NCBI RefSeq assembly: GCF_047675955.1 | Contig: NC_132918.1 | Location: 91,131,106-91,195,105, forward strand | DNA: 64,000 nucleotides | From: Chlorocebus sabaeus | Taxonomy: Eukaryota > Chordata > Mammalia > Primates > Cercopithecidae | Direction: 5' to 3' | In this document: piece by piece, positions 34,701-43,099 of the stretch | How positions within the stretch are numbered: position 1 is the stretch's first letter | How the letters are laid out: every line of letters begins with the position of its first letter | Made by a program: the position numbers and the translations under genes | Notes under the pieces: generated by a model | Database searches by the model: none | Told to the model about the DNA's origin: nothing | The model's input: only the letters and a program-made list of their open reading frames with translations

Positions 34701-37700
34701 ATGGTGTGGGACACCTTCCTGGCGCACAGGTGTCCCCACTGTCCCCCACTGTCCCCCCCTTCCCTTGAGGCTAATCACACTCTACTATGGCTTTGTTGCC
34801 GGTTAGCCCCTTGGCGGGGTCCTGGGGCCACCTGTCAAGGGGCTTCTGAATGGACAAGTGGGGTGGGTGCAGGTGACCTGGAGGCCCCAGGAGGGTCCTG
34901 GGAAGAAGGCGCTGGGTCTTCCTGCTGCCATGGCAGGCAGAGCTCCATCCCTCAGCCCTGGAGCCTCCTCCCTAGGCCCTGAGACTGCTGTGGCTTCAGA
35001 TCCGCCATTCTTCCATCTGTACAGGCATTTAACAGACAGGCATTATACCACACAGCGTGCTGGCCCTTGGCCAGGTGCTGGAGAGGTGGTGCCTGGCCGT
35101 CTGGGGGCTGGCAGTGCATAGGGAGGCCCATGCCAAGCATGAGGGTAGGGATCGTGCTTGCTTTGCTCAGAGCAGGGACACAGGGGACCCTGAGTAGCCA
35201 CACGCAGGAGTGCTGCGTGGGTGTTTCAGCCCCTTGGTCCTCCAGACACCCCTCCCGGTCAGGCGTCTTCACAAGAAAGGAAGGGGCAGACTGCCAGGAT
35301 GGGGTATTCACCACCCAGATTCCCCAGGGGAAGGAAGCCTGAGGCCACAAACCTCTAGAGACCAGGCCCTGCCACCTCCGTAGGACCCCGACATCCAGAA
35401 CCATCCAGGGTCCACCCTGGCCCAGTTGCTGCTTCTGTTCCCTTCAGGCTGGGCAAATTGACACTGTGACCCTGAGCGGCGAGGACATTTACACGGCGGG
35501 GAAGACGTACGGCCTGGCTCCGGCAGCTGGCGAGCACTATGCCTGTGAGTGCAGGGCCCGCCGCCTGGCTGCAGCCAGGAGGTGGGGAAAGTTTTATAAA
35601 TATAAAAGAGTGCCCCTCTCAGCTATTTTCACAAGCTCCCTGCCTCTGTCCTGGGGATAGTGACTGTCTATCACCAGGCCTGCCCCTCCTGCCCCAGGCC
35701 TCAGTTTTCCCAACTATTCCACATACGTCTCTAAGGGGCTGGCAAATTTTCTGTAAAGGATTGCAGGATAAATACTTGAGACTTTGCAGATGACAGACAG
35801 TCTGTCCTTCAATAACCCTTTCAAAATATAAAAATCATTCTTAGTTTACAACCCAGGCCATACAAGAGCAGGCGCGTGGTTTGCCATCTTGGACTACTGG
35901 GGCCTCCTCAACCTCTTCGGGCCCTAACCAGCCATGGAAGGTGGCCCTTCGGAGTCCCCCTGCCAGCTCATTTGCACCTTCTGAGGGGCCTGGGCTGGGG
36001 CTTTGGCCTCTGTCCTCTTACTGGTGACCTCAGAGGCCTGGGTCCCTTCCACCCAGGTGTGAGCAATCTCTGGGCTATGGGAAATGCTTCTGCAGCCTCA
36101 GCTGTGACTCCACTTTCCTCCCGGGAAGTGAGAAAAATACCACCTGGGTTTAAGGAAAGAAGGAAATCCCTGTGGGGAGGGACTGCGGGGGCCAGAGGAA
36201 GACACGGCTGGAAAGTGGAGCCAAGAGACTGCATCTCACAGGGGATGCAGGCAGGGCCCCGCTGGGCCTGCTCCCGGAACACCCGGTCTCAGGCCTGGAC
36301 ACTCTTTGGCCTGCACAGCTCAGACAAAGAGGCAGGAAGGAGTGGGTTTGAAGGAAGGACCCCACAGGCCCTTGCCCGGGCTCTCAGCTGAGGGGCCCCT
36401 CGCATGAGTCCCTCTCTCCCCAGCGGAAGACAGCAGCAACTCGTACTTCGTGGTGGCGGTGGTGAGGCGGGACAGCTCCCACGCCTTCACCCTGGATGAG
36501 CTTCGGGGCAAGCGCTCCTGCCACGCTGGCTTCGGCAGCCCTGCAGGCTGGGATATCCCCGTGGGCGCCCTCATTCGGAGAGGCTTCATCCGGCCCAAGG
36601 ACTGCGACGTCCTCACAGGTAACCCCCTTTTAGGAAGGCAGACTAGGGAAGCCTTCTCTGGGGTTAGCTAGGGACCCACAGCCAGTTCTGGAGGGAACCC
36701 TTGTTGGAAGGTGGCTAGGCTTCTGCATAAGTGCCCAGGTATCTCCACAAGTTGGGGACAGAAGCACCTGCCATATGCGGTACATGAAGCCCTTTCCGTG
36801 TGTTAGATCACACAACATTCATGGAAACTGGCAAGATCCTTGAGCTGACAGGCCACACACCTCTGTCCTGGCTGTTAACTCAGAAAACATACAAGCACTT
36901 TTTTACTAACCACTGACACAAGCACACGGAGGGCACTAGGATTGGCAGCTCCTACTCCCAGACAGCTGGACGGCGGCTCTGATTGGAACAAAATAGTGAG
37001 GTAGTGAGTTCCCTGTCCCTGAGGGAGTTCAAGCGAAGGCTGGGTGGTGATGTTCGGTGATGGGGTTCCTGTATCTAGACAACCTCTGCATTCCCCCCAC
37101 TGAGATCCTCCAGGAGACACTCCACTCAGAGCCGAGGGGAGCAGAGCAGACAGGCGGCCTTGCAGCGCAGGGTCAGGTGGGTGGGCAGACCTGTGGGGGA
37201 GCGGCCCGCCCAGCTCCCTGCCATGCTTTCCACTGCTGGCCCCTCGTCATTGCCCTTCCCTGCACCCCAGCGGTGAGTGAGTTCTTCAATGCCAGCTGCG
37301 TGCCCGTGAACAACCCCAAGAGCTACCCTTCCTCGCTGTGCGCGCTGTGTGTTGGGGACGAGCAGGGCCGCAACAAGTGCGTGGGCAACAGCCAGGAGCG
37401 GTACTATGGCAACAGTGGCGCCTTCAGGTACTCGGGGGGCCTGGCGGTCTGGGGCTGTGTGCAGAGGCTGGGACCCTCCTGCCGACGCCTGCCCTGCCCT
37501 CTGTGTGGCAGATGCCTGGTGGAGAATGCGGGCGACGTTGCCTTCGTCAGGCACACGACCGTCTTTGACAACACAAATGGTAGGTGAGGGCCAGAGCAGG
37601 GCCAAAGGTAGGTCGGGGGGACTGTTCCCCATTCTCAGTACCATCCAGACACCATGCTAGGGCCGAGCAGCGGCTCAGTGAGGCTGAGTCTAGAAGGCTG

Positions 37701-40700
37701 TGTCCCCGGGAAGCTGGGAGCCCCACGGGTCACAGGGTAAGACCAGACCTCAGACCACACATCCAGGGGTGCTGGATACACGACGGTCTTCGCTGGTCTG
37801 GAATTCAAGTCCCTAATCCACCGAAACAGTAGAAACTCAGTCCCAGTCGGTTTGGAAAGACCCCCCTCCTGGGGGTATTTACGTAGTGCCAAGGTGTGAG
37901 GTGGGGTGGCGTGAGCCTCTCCATGGAGTCATGAGTTCAATCAGTATCTGGTCTGTGTTCCTGAGCGGGTCACTGCCTCCCACAAGGAAATCTCTCTGCA
38001 GCCCCCAAGCCACACCGAGGCAGGGCACACCCGACACACCACACAGGGAGTTTTCTTCCTGGAGTCAACTTCCTGGGCTCCACCTGGGGTAAGGAACTCA
38101 GGGACGCTCTGCTCTGGGACCCCCGCACATGCATGGTCCTGTCAGCACACGCTTCCCCAGCTTACATCACTTCCCCTCTTCTTGTTCTCCGTGAAGGAAT
38201 CTGAAGCCTAGAGGCTGTTTTCCTCCAACACCAAAGGCTTGTACTTTCTGCGTTCCCTGACTGCACCCCAGGCTTTGAAACCCCAAATGCTGGGGGCCCA
38301 GTCTTTTCCACTCACTCCCAACATGTTTCCTCCTAGAGACTTAGCCCAGAAAGGCACAACTGTGGCCCGGTGGGGAGGGGACTGGACAATGGGAAGTAAG
38401 ACATGCAGGGAAAAAAAAACCCAAAAACATCAGTATTTCAAAACTTGGATCTTGCCTCCTATGGGGGTCACCAAGGCGGTAGGACCATTTGCCCCAGCAG
38501 AGCTAGGGAGGGCTCCAGGCCCTGAACCCTTCCCCTGCACAGCCTCCTACCAAGGACACGTGGAACCCTCCCCCAGAGAGGGGCTGTATGCTGCTGCCTG
38601 AGCTCGGCGGGCCTGCCTGGTCCCAGACCTGTGCACGGTGTGGTCTGGGATAGGGTCCGGGAGGCTGGCAGGTGCTGGAGAGGCCTTGGAAGGTTCACTT
38701 GCAGTGAGTCACCCACCTCCCAGGCTGCTCCTTTCCCTTTGTCTTTAGCTCTCCTGGAGGCCCACCTGGATTTCCTGGAAATGGGAGGAGGATGGATACT
38801 AAGTGAATGCAGAGACACGAAAATGTGATTCCTGAGAGCAGCATTTTCTCAGGCAGCCCTGGGACTGCGTGCTTTAGAATCACTGGGATGCTGGTTTAAC
38901 ATGCAGATTCCCGAGCCTGATCTGAGACCTCCTGAATGAGATTCTTTGCAAGCAAGGGCCCTTGAAGCTGCCTTTTACATCCACAAGTGATGCTATGCCC
39001 TGTTCTATTTGAGAACTTCAGCCTTTAGGGGCAATCACCCACCATCTTCAGGGAGCCACCCCACCCTCAGACTTGAGGATGTAACACATAGATGGGGTTC
39101 TCTGCCTAGGAGTGATTAACAGCCTCAGTTTGCTCACCTGTAAAATGGGGACAACAACACCTGCCCTGTGTTACTGTTGTGGGGATCAAGCAACGCTTGT
39201 AAAGTGCTTGTCACATAGTAGGTACTCCCTGCTCCCTGCTAATGGCAGCTTCTGCTAATGGCATCAACACAGCTGGGTTCTTTCACCCGGGTAACACAGC
39301 AGAGCACTTGGAGAATGGAAAGGGTTGGGGAGCTGGCCAGATGTTGCCACCTCCCTGTAGCGAAGGCCTTGGAGGACCCAGGATAGCAGCCTGTCTTTAC
39401 ACTTCTCCCCACTCCCCTGAACGTCCCCACACACACTGCTTTACCCCCCTCAGGCCACAATTCCGAGCCCTGGGCTGCTGAGCTCAGGTCAGAGGACTAT
39501 GAACTGCTGTGCCCCAACGGGGCCCGGGCCGAGGTGTCCCAGTTTGCAGCCTGCAACCTGGCACAGATACCACCCCATGCCGTCATGGTCAGGCCAGACA
39601 CCAACATCTTCACCGTGTATGGACTGCTGGACAAGGCCCAGGTAAGCCAGGGCGGGGCTACCTCATCGAGGGGTGTGCAGCAGAGGTAAGCTGAGCCCCT
39701 GGGAGGCCTCAGTCTACCTGGAGCAGACCTCTAGAGAAGTTGAGGAAGCCTGGGGGAAATTCGGTGATTTTCACTTACGCAAGGACATACCTCCAGAAAC
39801 TACCTCCCTGCCTCCTGCATTGTTGATTTTCCCTTCTCAGTTGGACCATTTTCACCAACATGAAACATGCTGTGATTTCTGCCATCCTTAAAGAACAAAC
39901 TAACCTCTTGCTCTCACATCCATCCTCTTGCAGCTGTGATCCTGCTCCCTTTCTTTCTTTTTTTTTTTTTTTTTTGAGATGGAGTCTTGCTCTGTCACCC
40001 AGGCTGCAGTGCAGTGGTGCGATCTCAGCTCACTGCAAGCTCCGCCTTCCGCGTTCACGCCATTCTCCTGCCTCAGCCTCCCGAGTAGCTGAGACTACAG
40101 GCACCTGCCACCACGCCCAGCTAATTTTTTTTTTTTGTATTTTTTTTTTAGTAGAGACAGGGTTTCACCATGTTAGCCAGGCTGGTCTTGATCTCCTGAC
40201 CTCGTGATCCTCCTGCCTTGGCCTCCCAAAGTGCTGGCGTGAGACACCGCACCCAGCCAATCCTGCTCCCTTTCAAAGCAAAACACTTCCAGAGAGTGGT
40301 CTGCTCTGGAGTTAACAAGTCCTCTCCTCTGGCCTCTCTTAAGGATGAAGACTGAGTTAACAAGTCCTCTCCTCTCCTCTCTCTTGAGAATGGAGACTAC
40401 CTCAGACCGGCTCCCATCAGGGCCCTGAAGCTGTTCTTGTCAATGTCACAGTGACCCATGTTGCTAAACCCAGTAGCCATATCTCAGTCTTCATTTCACT
40501 TGACCTCTCAGCGGCACTGGCCACAGCTCTCCCTCCTGCAGGCACCCAGTTCCTCAGCCCTGGCTCTCTGCTCACCTCTCTGGCCACTCCTCAGTCTTCT
40601 TTGCTGATTCCTTCTCATCTCCCTGACCTGTTAGCCCTAGGATTCAGTTCTCAGCCCTCTTCCCCGTCTACAGCTGACCCTTGATCTCATCCAATCCCAA

Positions 40701-42871
40701 GTCATCAAATACCGTCTATCTACAGATGGCTTCTGAATTTATATCTTCAGACCTCAGTCCCAAACTTGCATATTTAACTACATACTTGACATTTTGATTT
40801 GTGTTTCTAACAGTTATCTCAAACGGATCAGGTCCAAAGTTGGACCCCCATCCCTCCTTCAGTCTTCCCCACTTCAATTAAGAGCAACTTTAGCTTTTCC
40901 ATTTCCTCGGGAGTCATTTTTGACTCTGGTCTTCCTCTTGTGCTCTATATCCAATCCATCAGCAAATCCCATTGGTTGTGCTTTCAAAATACACCTAGAA
41001 TTTAAACCCAGGTTGTCTGACAATGGAGCCACTGGTTTCTAACCACTCCCCCTCCCCCAACTTATGCTGAAATTGCTTTCTCCACACCCACCAGCACCAC
41101 AGAACTCCAGAGCTGGCTGGCTCGCCAGGCCTGTTCCTAAACTTTGACATTGTGAAATTATGCATGTTCCTGTCATCTCCCCCACAGAACCCCTCTATCC
41201 CAGGAGTGCCATACTCCGGGTCCTTGGGCTTCCCTAGGGTGTTGCTAAGTTCTCTGAAGTAATGTGGGAGAAGAATCCTGGGTGGATGTGCATTTTTCTG
41301 GGGAGAAGGCTGACAGCTTTCATCAGCTCTTCAGGAGGATCTGCGAGTCCCTCAAAAAAGACTGGGAGCCACCTGACTCCTTTGTTCCTCCTTGATCAGT
41401 ACTTAACACCTGACATAGACATTCATGCATGTTCTCCAGATGTCCTTTATTTATATTTGTATTCACAAGTTCTCATACGACTTCTGGTCTTTTCAGTAGC
41501 TCTTTTAGGGCTGTAGCCACAGAACGGTCATTGCAGTGATCCTGAGCAGGGTGGAGGAGTGCAGCAGCCCTGGGCGGGTGGGTCAGTGAAGACACGCCCA
41601 GCTCACCTGTTATTCTGTGGCTGGTTGCAGAACACACCTCTCCCTCGAAATTGTTTCAGTTTGTGCGGAGATATCTGTAAACAGAGTGAGAAAGCCTTAT
41701 GGAAAAGGCCAAGAAATGCTGAGCAGGCCTAGCACGATGCTCAGGAATCGCACCCACACCATCCCTCATTTCTGGGTCTTTCTTTCTGGACATCTCAGGC
41801 CTTAGGCCTGCATCCAGGAGCTGGAGCACTGCAGTGCTTGTGAACACTTCTTCCAGTGGCACCTGTGGGCCTAGTGTCCCCACACCCCCTTGGGTGATAG
41901 AGGCTGATCAGTTGTCATGCTTATGACTTCCAGTCAGAGTCGTGGGGCCCTGAAATTACTTGTTCTTTGGGTCACTGTTACGTAAAGCAATTTGCAGCAA
42001 GCCGCACCTGGGCGGGTGGCCCTGCCTGAGCCCAGGTGAGAAACCCAAAGCAATCTGCAGCAAGCCGCACCTGGGCGGGTGGCCCTGCCTGAGCCCAGGT
42101 GAGAAGCAGGTCTGCTTGCGGTGCTTCCAGGACCTGTTTGGAGACGACCACAATAAGAATGGGTTCAAAATGTTCGACTCCTCCAACTATCATGGCCAAG
42201 ACCTGCTTTTCAAGGATGCCACCGTCCGGGCGGTGCCTGTCGGGGAGAAAACCACCTACAGCGACTGGCTGGGGCTGGACTACGTGGCGGCGCTGGAAGG
42301 GATGCTGTCTCAGCAGTGCTCGGGCGCAGGTAGGACAGGCCCGCCCCGCCGCCTCCCCGGTGCCGTTCAGACCGCTTTACCCCAGAACCTTGAGGGAGCG
42401 GGGCGGGGGTGCTGCGGGTCCGGGGAGGCGGGTGGAGGCCGGTTCACAGCGGTCCGGGTGGGGTGTCCCGGGAGGATTTTGGCCGGGAGACTGCGGGCCA
42501 GGAGGGCAGGAGCCCGGCGGGTGACCCAGACGAAGCTGGGTCATGAGTGTAAACGCTCAAAACGCGGCGCGGGGAGGATCTGAGGCCACGGCAGAAACAC
42601 GCATGTGGTGTCTTGTGGAAGGAATGAGTATGCAAAGGCAGCAGGGAAAGGGGCGTTGCAATCGAGCAGAAAGAGGGAGGCTGGGGCGAGTTCGGTCCCG
42701 AAAGATCCCCCCACGCCCACCCCAGAGTCGGTGCCTGAGGCGGCCACCGTGGCCCGGGCTTCGGGGCCTGACCTGCCGCGTTCGTCCCCAGCGGCCCCGG
42801 CGCCCGGGGCGCCCCTGCTCCCGCTGCTGCTGCCCGCCCTCACCGCCCGCCTGCTCCCGCCCGCCCTCTGA
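16683..42871 (+). CDS. MELTF: Melanotransferrin (MELTF/MFI2, p97), 16 coding exons
   Basis: A complete gene for a GPI-anchored transferrin homologue of the cell surface that binds iron. The joined exons are 16683-16731, 18404-18558, 19599-19698, 21871-22053, 23539-23695, 25191-25258, 28767-28954, 29704-29884, 30549-30700, 35448-35544, 36424-36618, 37271-37427, 37512-37579, 39454-39641, 42131-42329 and 42792-42871. They total 2217 nt (738 codons plus stop), equal to the human length, and every phase closes. The signal peptide is about residues 1-19. The N-lobe (about 23-357) keeps Asp78, Tyr107, Tyr210 and His279 plus Thr132/Arg136 for carbonate. The C-lobe (about 366-706) has Ser421, Tyr451, Asn556 and His625, with Ala478/Ser482, and should not bind iron in the usual way. 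N-glycosylation sequons lie at Asn38, Asn135 and Asn515. Cys709 is the likely GPI site, before a Leu/Pro-rich tail. DLG1 lies upstream in the same direction. Confidence 0.97.
16732..18403 (+). other. MELTF: MELTF intron 1
   Basis: The first 750 bases are CpG-island sequence. The remainder is GC-rich and unique. I see no repeat or extra exon with support. Confidence 0.7.
18404..18558 (+). CDS. MELTF: MELTF exon 2
   Basis: Residues 17-68: signal cleavage region and start of the N-lobe (MEVRWCVTSDPEQQKCSNMS), with the Asn38 sequon NMS. Acceptor CCCGCAG, donor GCG|GTGAGT. Pairs with exon 9 (155 versus 152 nt). Confidence 0.96.
18834..18914 (+). repeat. 27-bp tandem repeat, three copies
   Basis: Three adjacent 27-bp units of GATGGTGGTGACCCCTCAGT plus GGCCGCA in intron 2. 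The copies differ at a few bases. It is a multiple of three, so all frames stay open, but it lies inside an intron. Confidence 0.9.
19599..19698 (+). CDS. MELTF: MELTF exon 3
   Basis: Residues 69-101, including Asp78 (TLDGGAIYEAG), the N-lobe iron ligand. Acceptor CCTTGCAG, donor CAAG|GTAGG. Pairs with exon 10. Confidence 0.96.
19699..21870 (+). other. MELTF: MELTF intron 3
   Basis: Contains an imperfect GGGCGTGGTGC repeat at about 19960-20032, a MIR (20160-20290; GTGAAATGGGGATAGTAACA) and an L2-like piece (20725-20825). The rest is unique. Confidence 0.6.
21871..22053 (+). CDS. MELTF: MELTF exon 4
   Basis: Residues 102-162: Tyr107 iron ligand in SYYAVAVVKR and the carbonate pocket KSCHTGINRTVGWN with Thr132, Arg136 and sequon Asn135. 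Pairs with exon 11. Confidence 0.96.
22983..23294 (-). repeat. AluYR-type young Alu (Old World monkey)
   Basis: A nearly perfect minus-strand AluY in intron 4. It carries GTGGCCGGATCTCAGCTC, CCACCTCGCCCAGCTAG and GGCTTGAGCCACCACG, which I associate with cercopithecid AluYR copies. TSD CCGAACCACTTTT is found at 22970-22982 and 23295-23307. Confidence 0.9.
23539..23695 (+). CDS. MELTF: MELTF exon 5
   Basis: Residues 163-214 plus two bases. Cysteine-rich (CRLCRGDSSGEGVCDKS) and ends YYDYSGAFR with Tyr210, the second N-lobe tyrosine ligand. Same length (157) and phase as exon 12. Confidence 0.96.
23696..25190 (+). other. MELTF: MELTF intron 5
   Basis: CpG-rich at its start. It holds an Alu monomer (24662-24829) and a reverse MIR (24930-25075). 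No exon support otherwise. Confidence 0.6.
24662..24829 (+). repeat. Alu-monomer-like element (FLAM/FRAM type)
   Basis: A single Alu arm ending in an A-rich tail, bracketed by ACACCCTGA direct repeats near 24650 and 24831. Confidence 0.75.
25191..25258 (+). CDS. MELTF: MELTF exon 6
   Basis: Residues 215-237 (CLAEGAGDVAFVKHSTVLEN). At 68 nt it equals exon 13, its lobe partner. Confidence 0.96.
25697..25999 (+). repeat. Alu element
   Basis: A full-length plus-strand Alu with an AAAATAAAAT tail inside intron 6. Confidence 0.93.
26040..26835 (-). repeat. Old L1M fragment(s)
   Basis: Antisense L1M-like text (TTATTTTATAGAATGTCCCT, GTATAACCACCACCAGAATC). It includes a short TG run at 26151-26162. 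Confidence 0.7.
27066..27202 (-). repeat. Partial AluJ with GTTT tail
   Basis: Half of a minus-strand Alu headed by (GTTT)n at 27071-27095, ending GGGATTACAGGCATGCACCT. Confidence 0.85.
27930..28222 (+). repeat. Alu element
   Basis: A full-length plus-strand AluS-like copy with a 13-base A tail in intron 6. Confidence 0.94.
28767..28954 (+). CDS. MELTF: MELTF exon 7
   Basis: Residues 238-300: DFELLCRDGSRADV and VPAHAVVVRADTD with His279, the N-lobe histidine ligand. Donor CAG|GTGGGC in phase 0. At 188 nt it equals exon 14. Confidence 0.96.
28955..29703 (+). other. MELTF: MELTF intron 7
   Basis: The frame of exon 7 stays open for 47 codons into the intron, to a stop at 29096-29098, with AATAAA at 29245-29250. 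That arrangement could support a truncated transcript. The rest is unique. Confidence 0.6.
29704..29884 (+). CDS. MELTF: MELTF exon 8
   Basis: Residues 301-360, the end of the N-lobe (FKDSTSELVPIATQTYEAWL) and the start of the inter-lobe linker. Pairs with exon 15. Confidence 0.96.
29885..30548 (+). other. MELTF: MELTF intron 8
   Basis: Unique sequence with an unclassified old repeat near 30215-30330 and a MIR-like stretch at 30390-30500. Confidence 0.5.
30549..30700 (+). CDS. MELTF: MELTF exon 9
   Basis: Residues 361-411, the start of the C-lobe (YLRWCVLSTPEIQKCGDMAV). Phase 0 donor CAG|GTGGGG. Confidence 0.96.
30834..31105 (+). repeat. 52-bp intronic minisatellite
   Basis: Five units anchored by ACCAGCAC at 30853, 30918, 30970, 31022 and 31074. 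Period is 52 bp, and the first unit is longer because of a G-rich insert (30883-30905). It lies in MELTF intron 9. Confidence 0.93.
31280..33290 (-). repeat. L1 (L1PB/L1MA-like) 3' portion, antisense
   Basis: Reverse-oriented LINE-1 3' UTR and distal ORF2. On the minus strand the reading is broken by stops and shifts. Recognisable blocks are CTCCAGTTCCATCTGTGTTG, CCCCACCAACGGTGTAAGAG and GTATGTCTTCTTTTGAGAAA. An Alu (31566-31850) is inserted in it. It is a dead copy with no intact protein. Confidence 0.9.
31566..31850 (+). repeat. Alu inserted in L1
   Basis: A plus-strand Alu with an A tail, flanked by a near-match AAATCTCTCCT / AAATTTCTCCCT duplication of L1 sequence. Confidence 0.92.
35448..35544 (+). 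CDS. MELTF: MELTF exon 10
   Basis: Residues 412-443 (QIDTVTLSGEDIYTAGKTYG). Ser421 stands where the N-lobe has Asp78. Confidence 0.96.
35545..36423 (+). other. MELTF: MELTF intron 10
   Basis: 35735-35900 looks like a degenerate interspersed repeat I cannot classify (TTTTCTGTAAAGGATTGCAG, ATACTTGAGACTTTGCAGAT). The rest is unique. Confidence 0.45.
36424..36618 (+). CDS. MELTF: MELTF exon 11
   Basis: Residues 444-508: SYFVVAVVRRDS with Tyr451, and RSCHAGFGSPAGW, where Ala478 and Ser482 replace the carbonate-binding Thr and Arg. Confidence 0.96.
36619..37270 (+). other. MELTF: MELTF intron 11
   Basis: Unique sequence. Nothing notable is seen. Confidence 0.55.
37271..37427 (+). CDS. MELTF: MELTF exon 12
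   Basis: Residues 509-560: FFNASCVPV with sequon Asn515, CALCVGDEQGRNKC, and YYGNSGAFR where Asn556 aligns with N-lobe Tyr210. Same size as exon 5. Confidence 0.96.
37512..37579 (+). CDS. MELTF: MELTF exon 13
   Basis: Residues 561-583 (CLVENAGDVAFVRHTTVFDN), separated from exon 12 by an intron of only 84 bases (37428-37511). It is 68 nt like exon 6. Confidence 0.96.
37580..39453 (+). other. MELTF: MELTF intron 13
   Basis: A MER5-like remnant (38845-39015) and a MIR (39110-39235; CACCTGTAAAATGGGGACAA) in otherwise unique DNA. Confidence 0.6.
38845..39015. repeat. MER5-type DNA transposon remnant
   Basis: Diverged non-autonomous hAT fragment: TTTAGAATCACTGGGATGCT and TTAACATGCAGATTCCCGAG with partial ends. 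Confidence 0.65.
39454..39641 (+). CDS. MELTF: MELTF exon 14
   Basis: Residues 584-646: EDYELLCPNGARAEV and IPPHAVMVRPDTN with His625, the only strongly kept C-lobe ligand besides Tyr451. Confidence 0.96.
39958..40257 (-). repeat. Alu with target-site duplication
   Basis: A minus-strand Alu with a 3' deletion (GTGCTGGCGTGAGACACC). TSD ATCCTGCTCCCTTTC is near 39941-39955 and at 40260-40274. Confidence 0.93.
41984..42109 (+). repeat. 63-bp tandem duplication near exon 15
   Basis: Two adjacent copies, offset 63 bases, almost identical (one T/C change). Each contains GAGCCCAG|GTGAGAA, a good 5' splice-site match, and GCAG in its first half. It ends only about 21 bases before exon 15. Confidence 0.95.
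42131..42329 (+). CDS. MELTF: MELTF exon 15
   Basis: Residues 647-712: DLFGDDHNKNGFKMFDSSNY, LLFKDATVRAVPV, and SQQCSGA with Cys709, the probable GPI attachment residue. The acceptor tract is weak in pyrimidines (CTTGCGGTGCTTCCAG). Confidence 0.95.
42330..42791 (+). other. MELTF: MELTF intron 15
   Basis: A CpG-rich short intron with donor GCAG|GTAGGA and acceptor GTCCCCAG. It starts the 3'-end CpG island. Confidence 0.75.
42792..42871 (+). CDS. MELTF: MELTF exon 16 (coding part)
   Basis: Residues 713-738: PAPGAPLLPLLLPALTARLL then PPAL and TGA at 42869-42871. This hydrophobic tail is the GPI-anchor signal removed in the ER. Confidence 0.95.
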
Positions 42872-43060
42872 GGCCCGGCCGCCCCGCCGGAGCCCGCGCC
42901 CTGGGAGACCCGCCGCGCCCCAGGGCTGCCGGAGCTGCGATTCCCGCCCGGGGAGTTTCCGCGGCGGCTTCGCGCTGGAATCCAGAAGGAAGCTCGGGAA
43001 GGCCGGGCCCGGCGCGGGCGGGAGCAGGCGCCTCCCCGGGAGCCCCGCCGCCCACGGGCG

Positions 43061-43099
43061 CCACCTGGCGCTGCCACCTGGCGCTGCTACCTGAGGCGC
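43061..43099 (+). repeat. 13-bp tandem CACCTG motif, three copies
   Basis: CCACCTGGCGCTG twice (43061-43073, 43074-43086) and CTACCTGAGGCGC once. The copies hold E-box words of the ZEB/Snail type. Confidence 0.8.

Larger units (their letters stand above)
30701..35447 (+). other. MELTF: MELTF intron 9
   Basis: The largest intron. It holds the 52-bp minisatellite, an antisense L1 split by an Alu, and a MIR (33800-33985). 33300-35440 is otherwise unique GC-rich DNA with no supported exon. Confidence 0.65.
39642..42130 (+). other. MELTF: MELTF intron 14
   Basis: Holds an Alu, an unclassified old repeat (about 40440-41010; AATCCATCAGCAAATCCCAT), unique DNA, and a 63-bp tandem duplication just before exon 15. 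The frame of exon 15 is open backward through that duplication. Confidence 0.65.
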
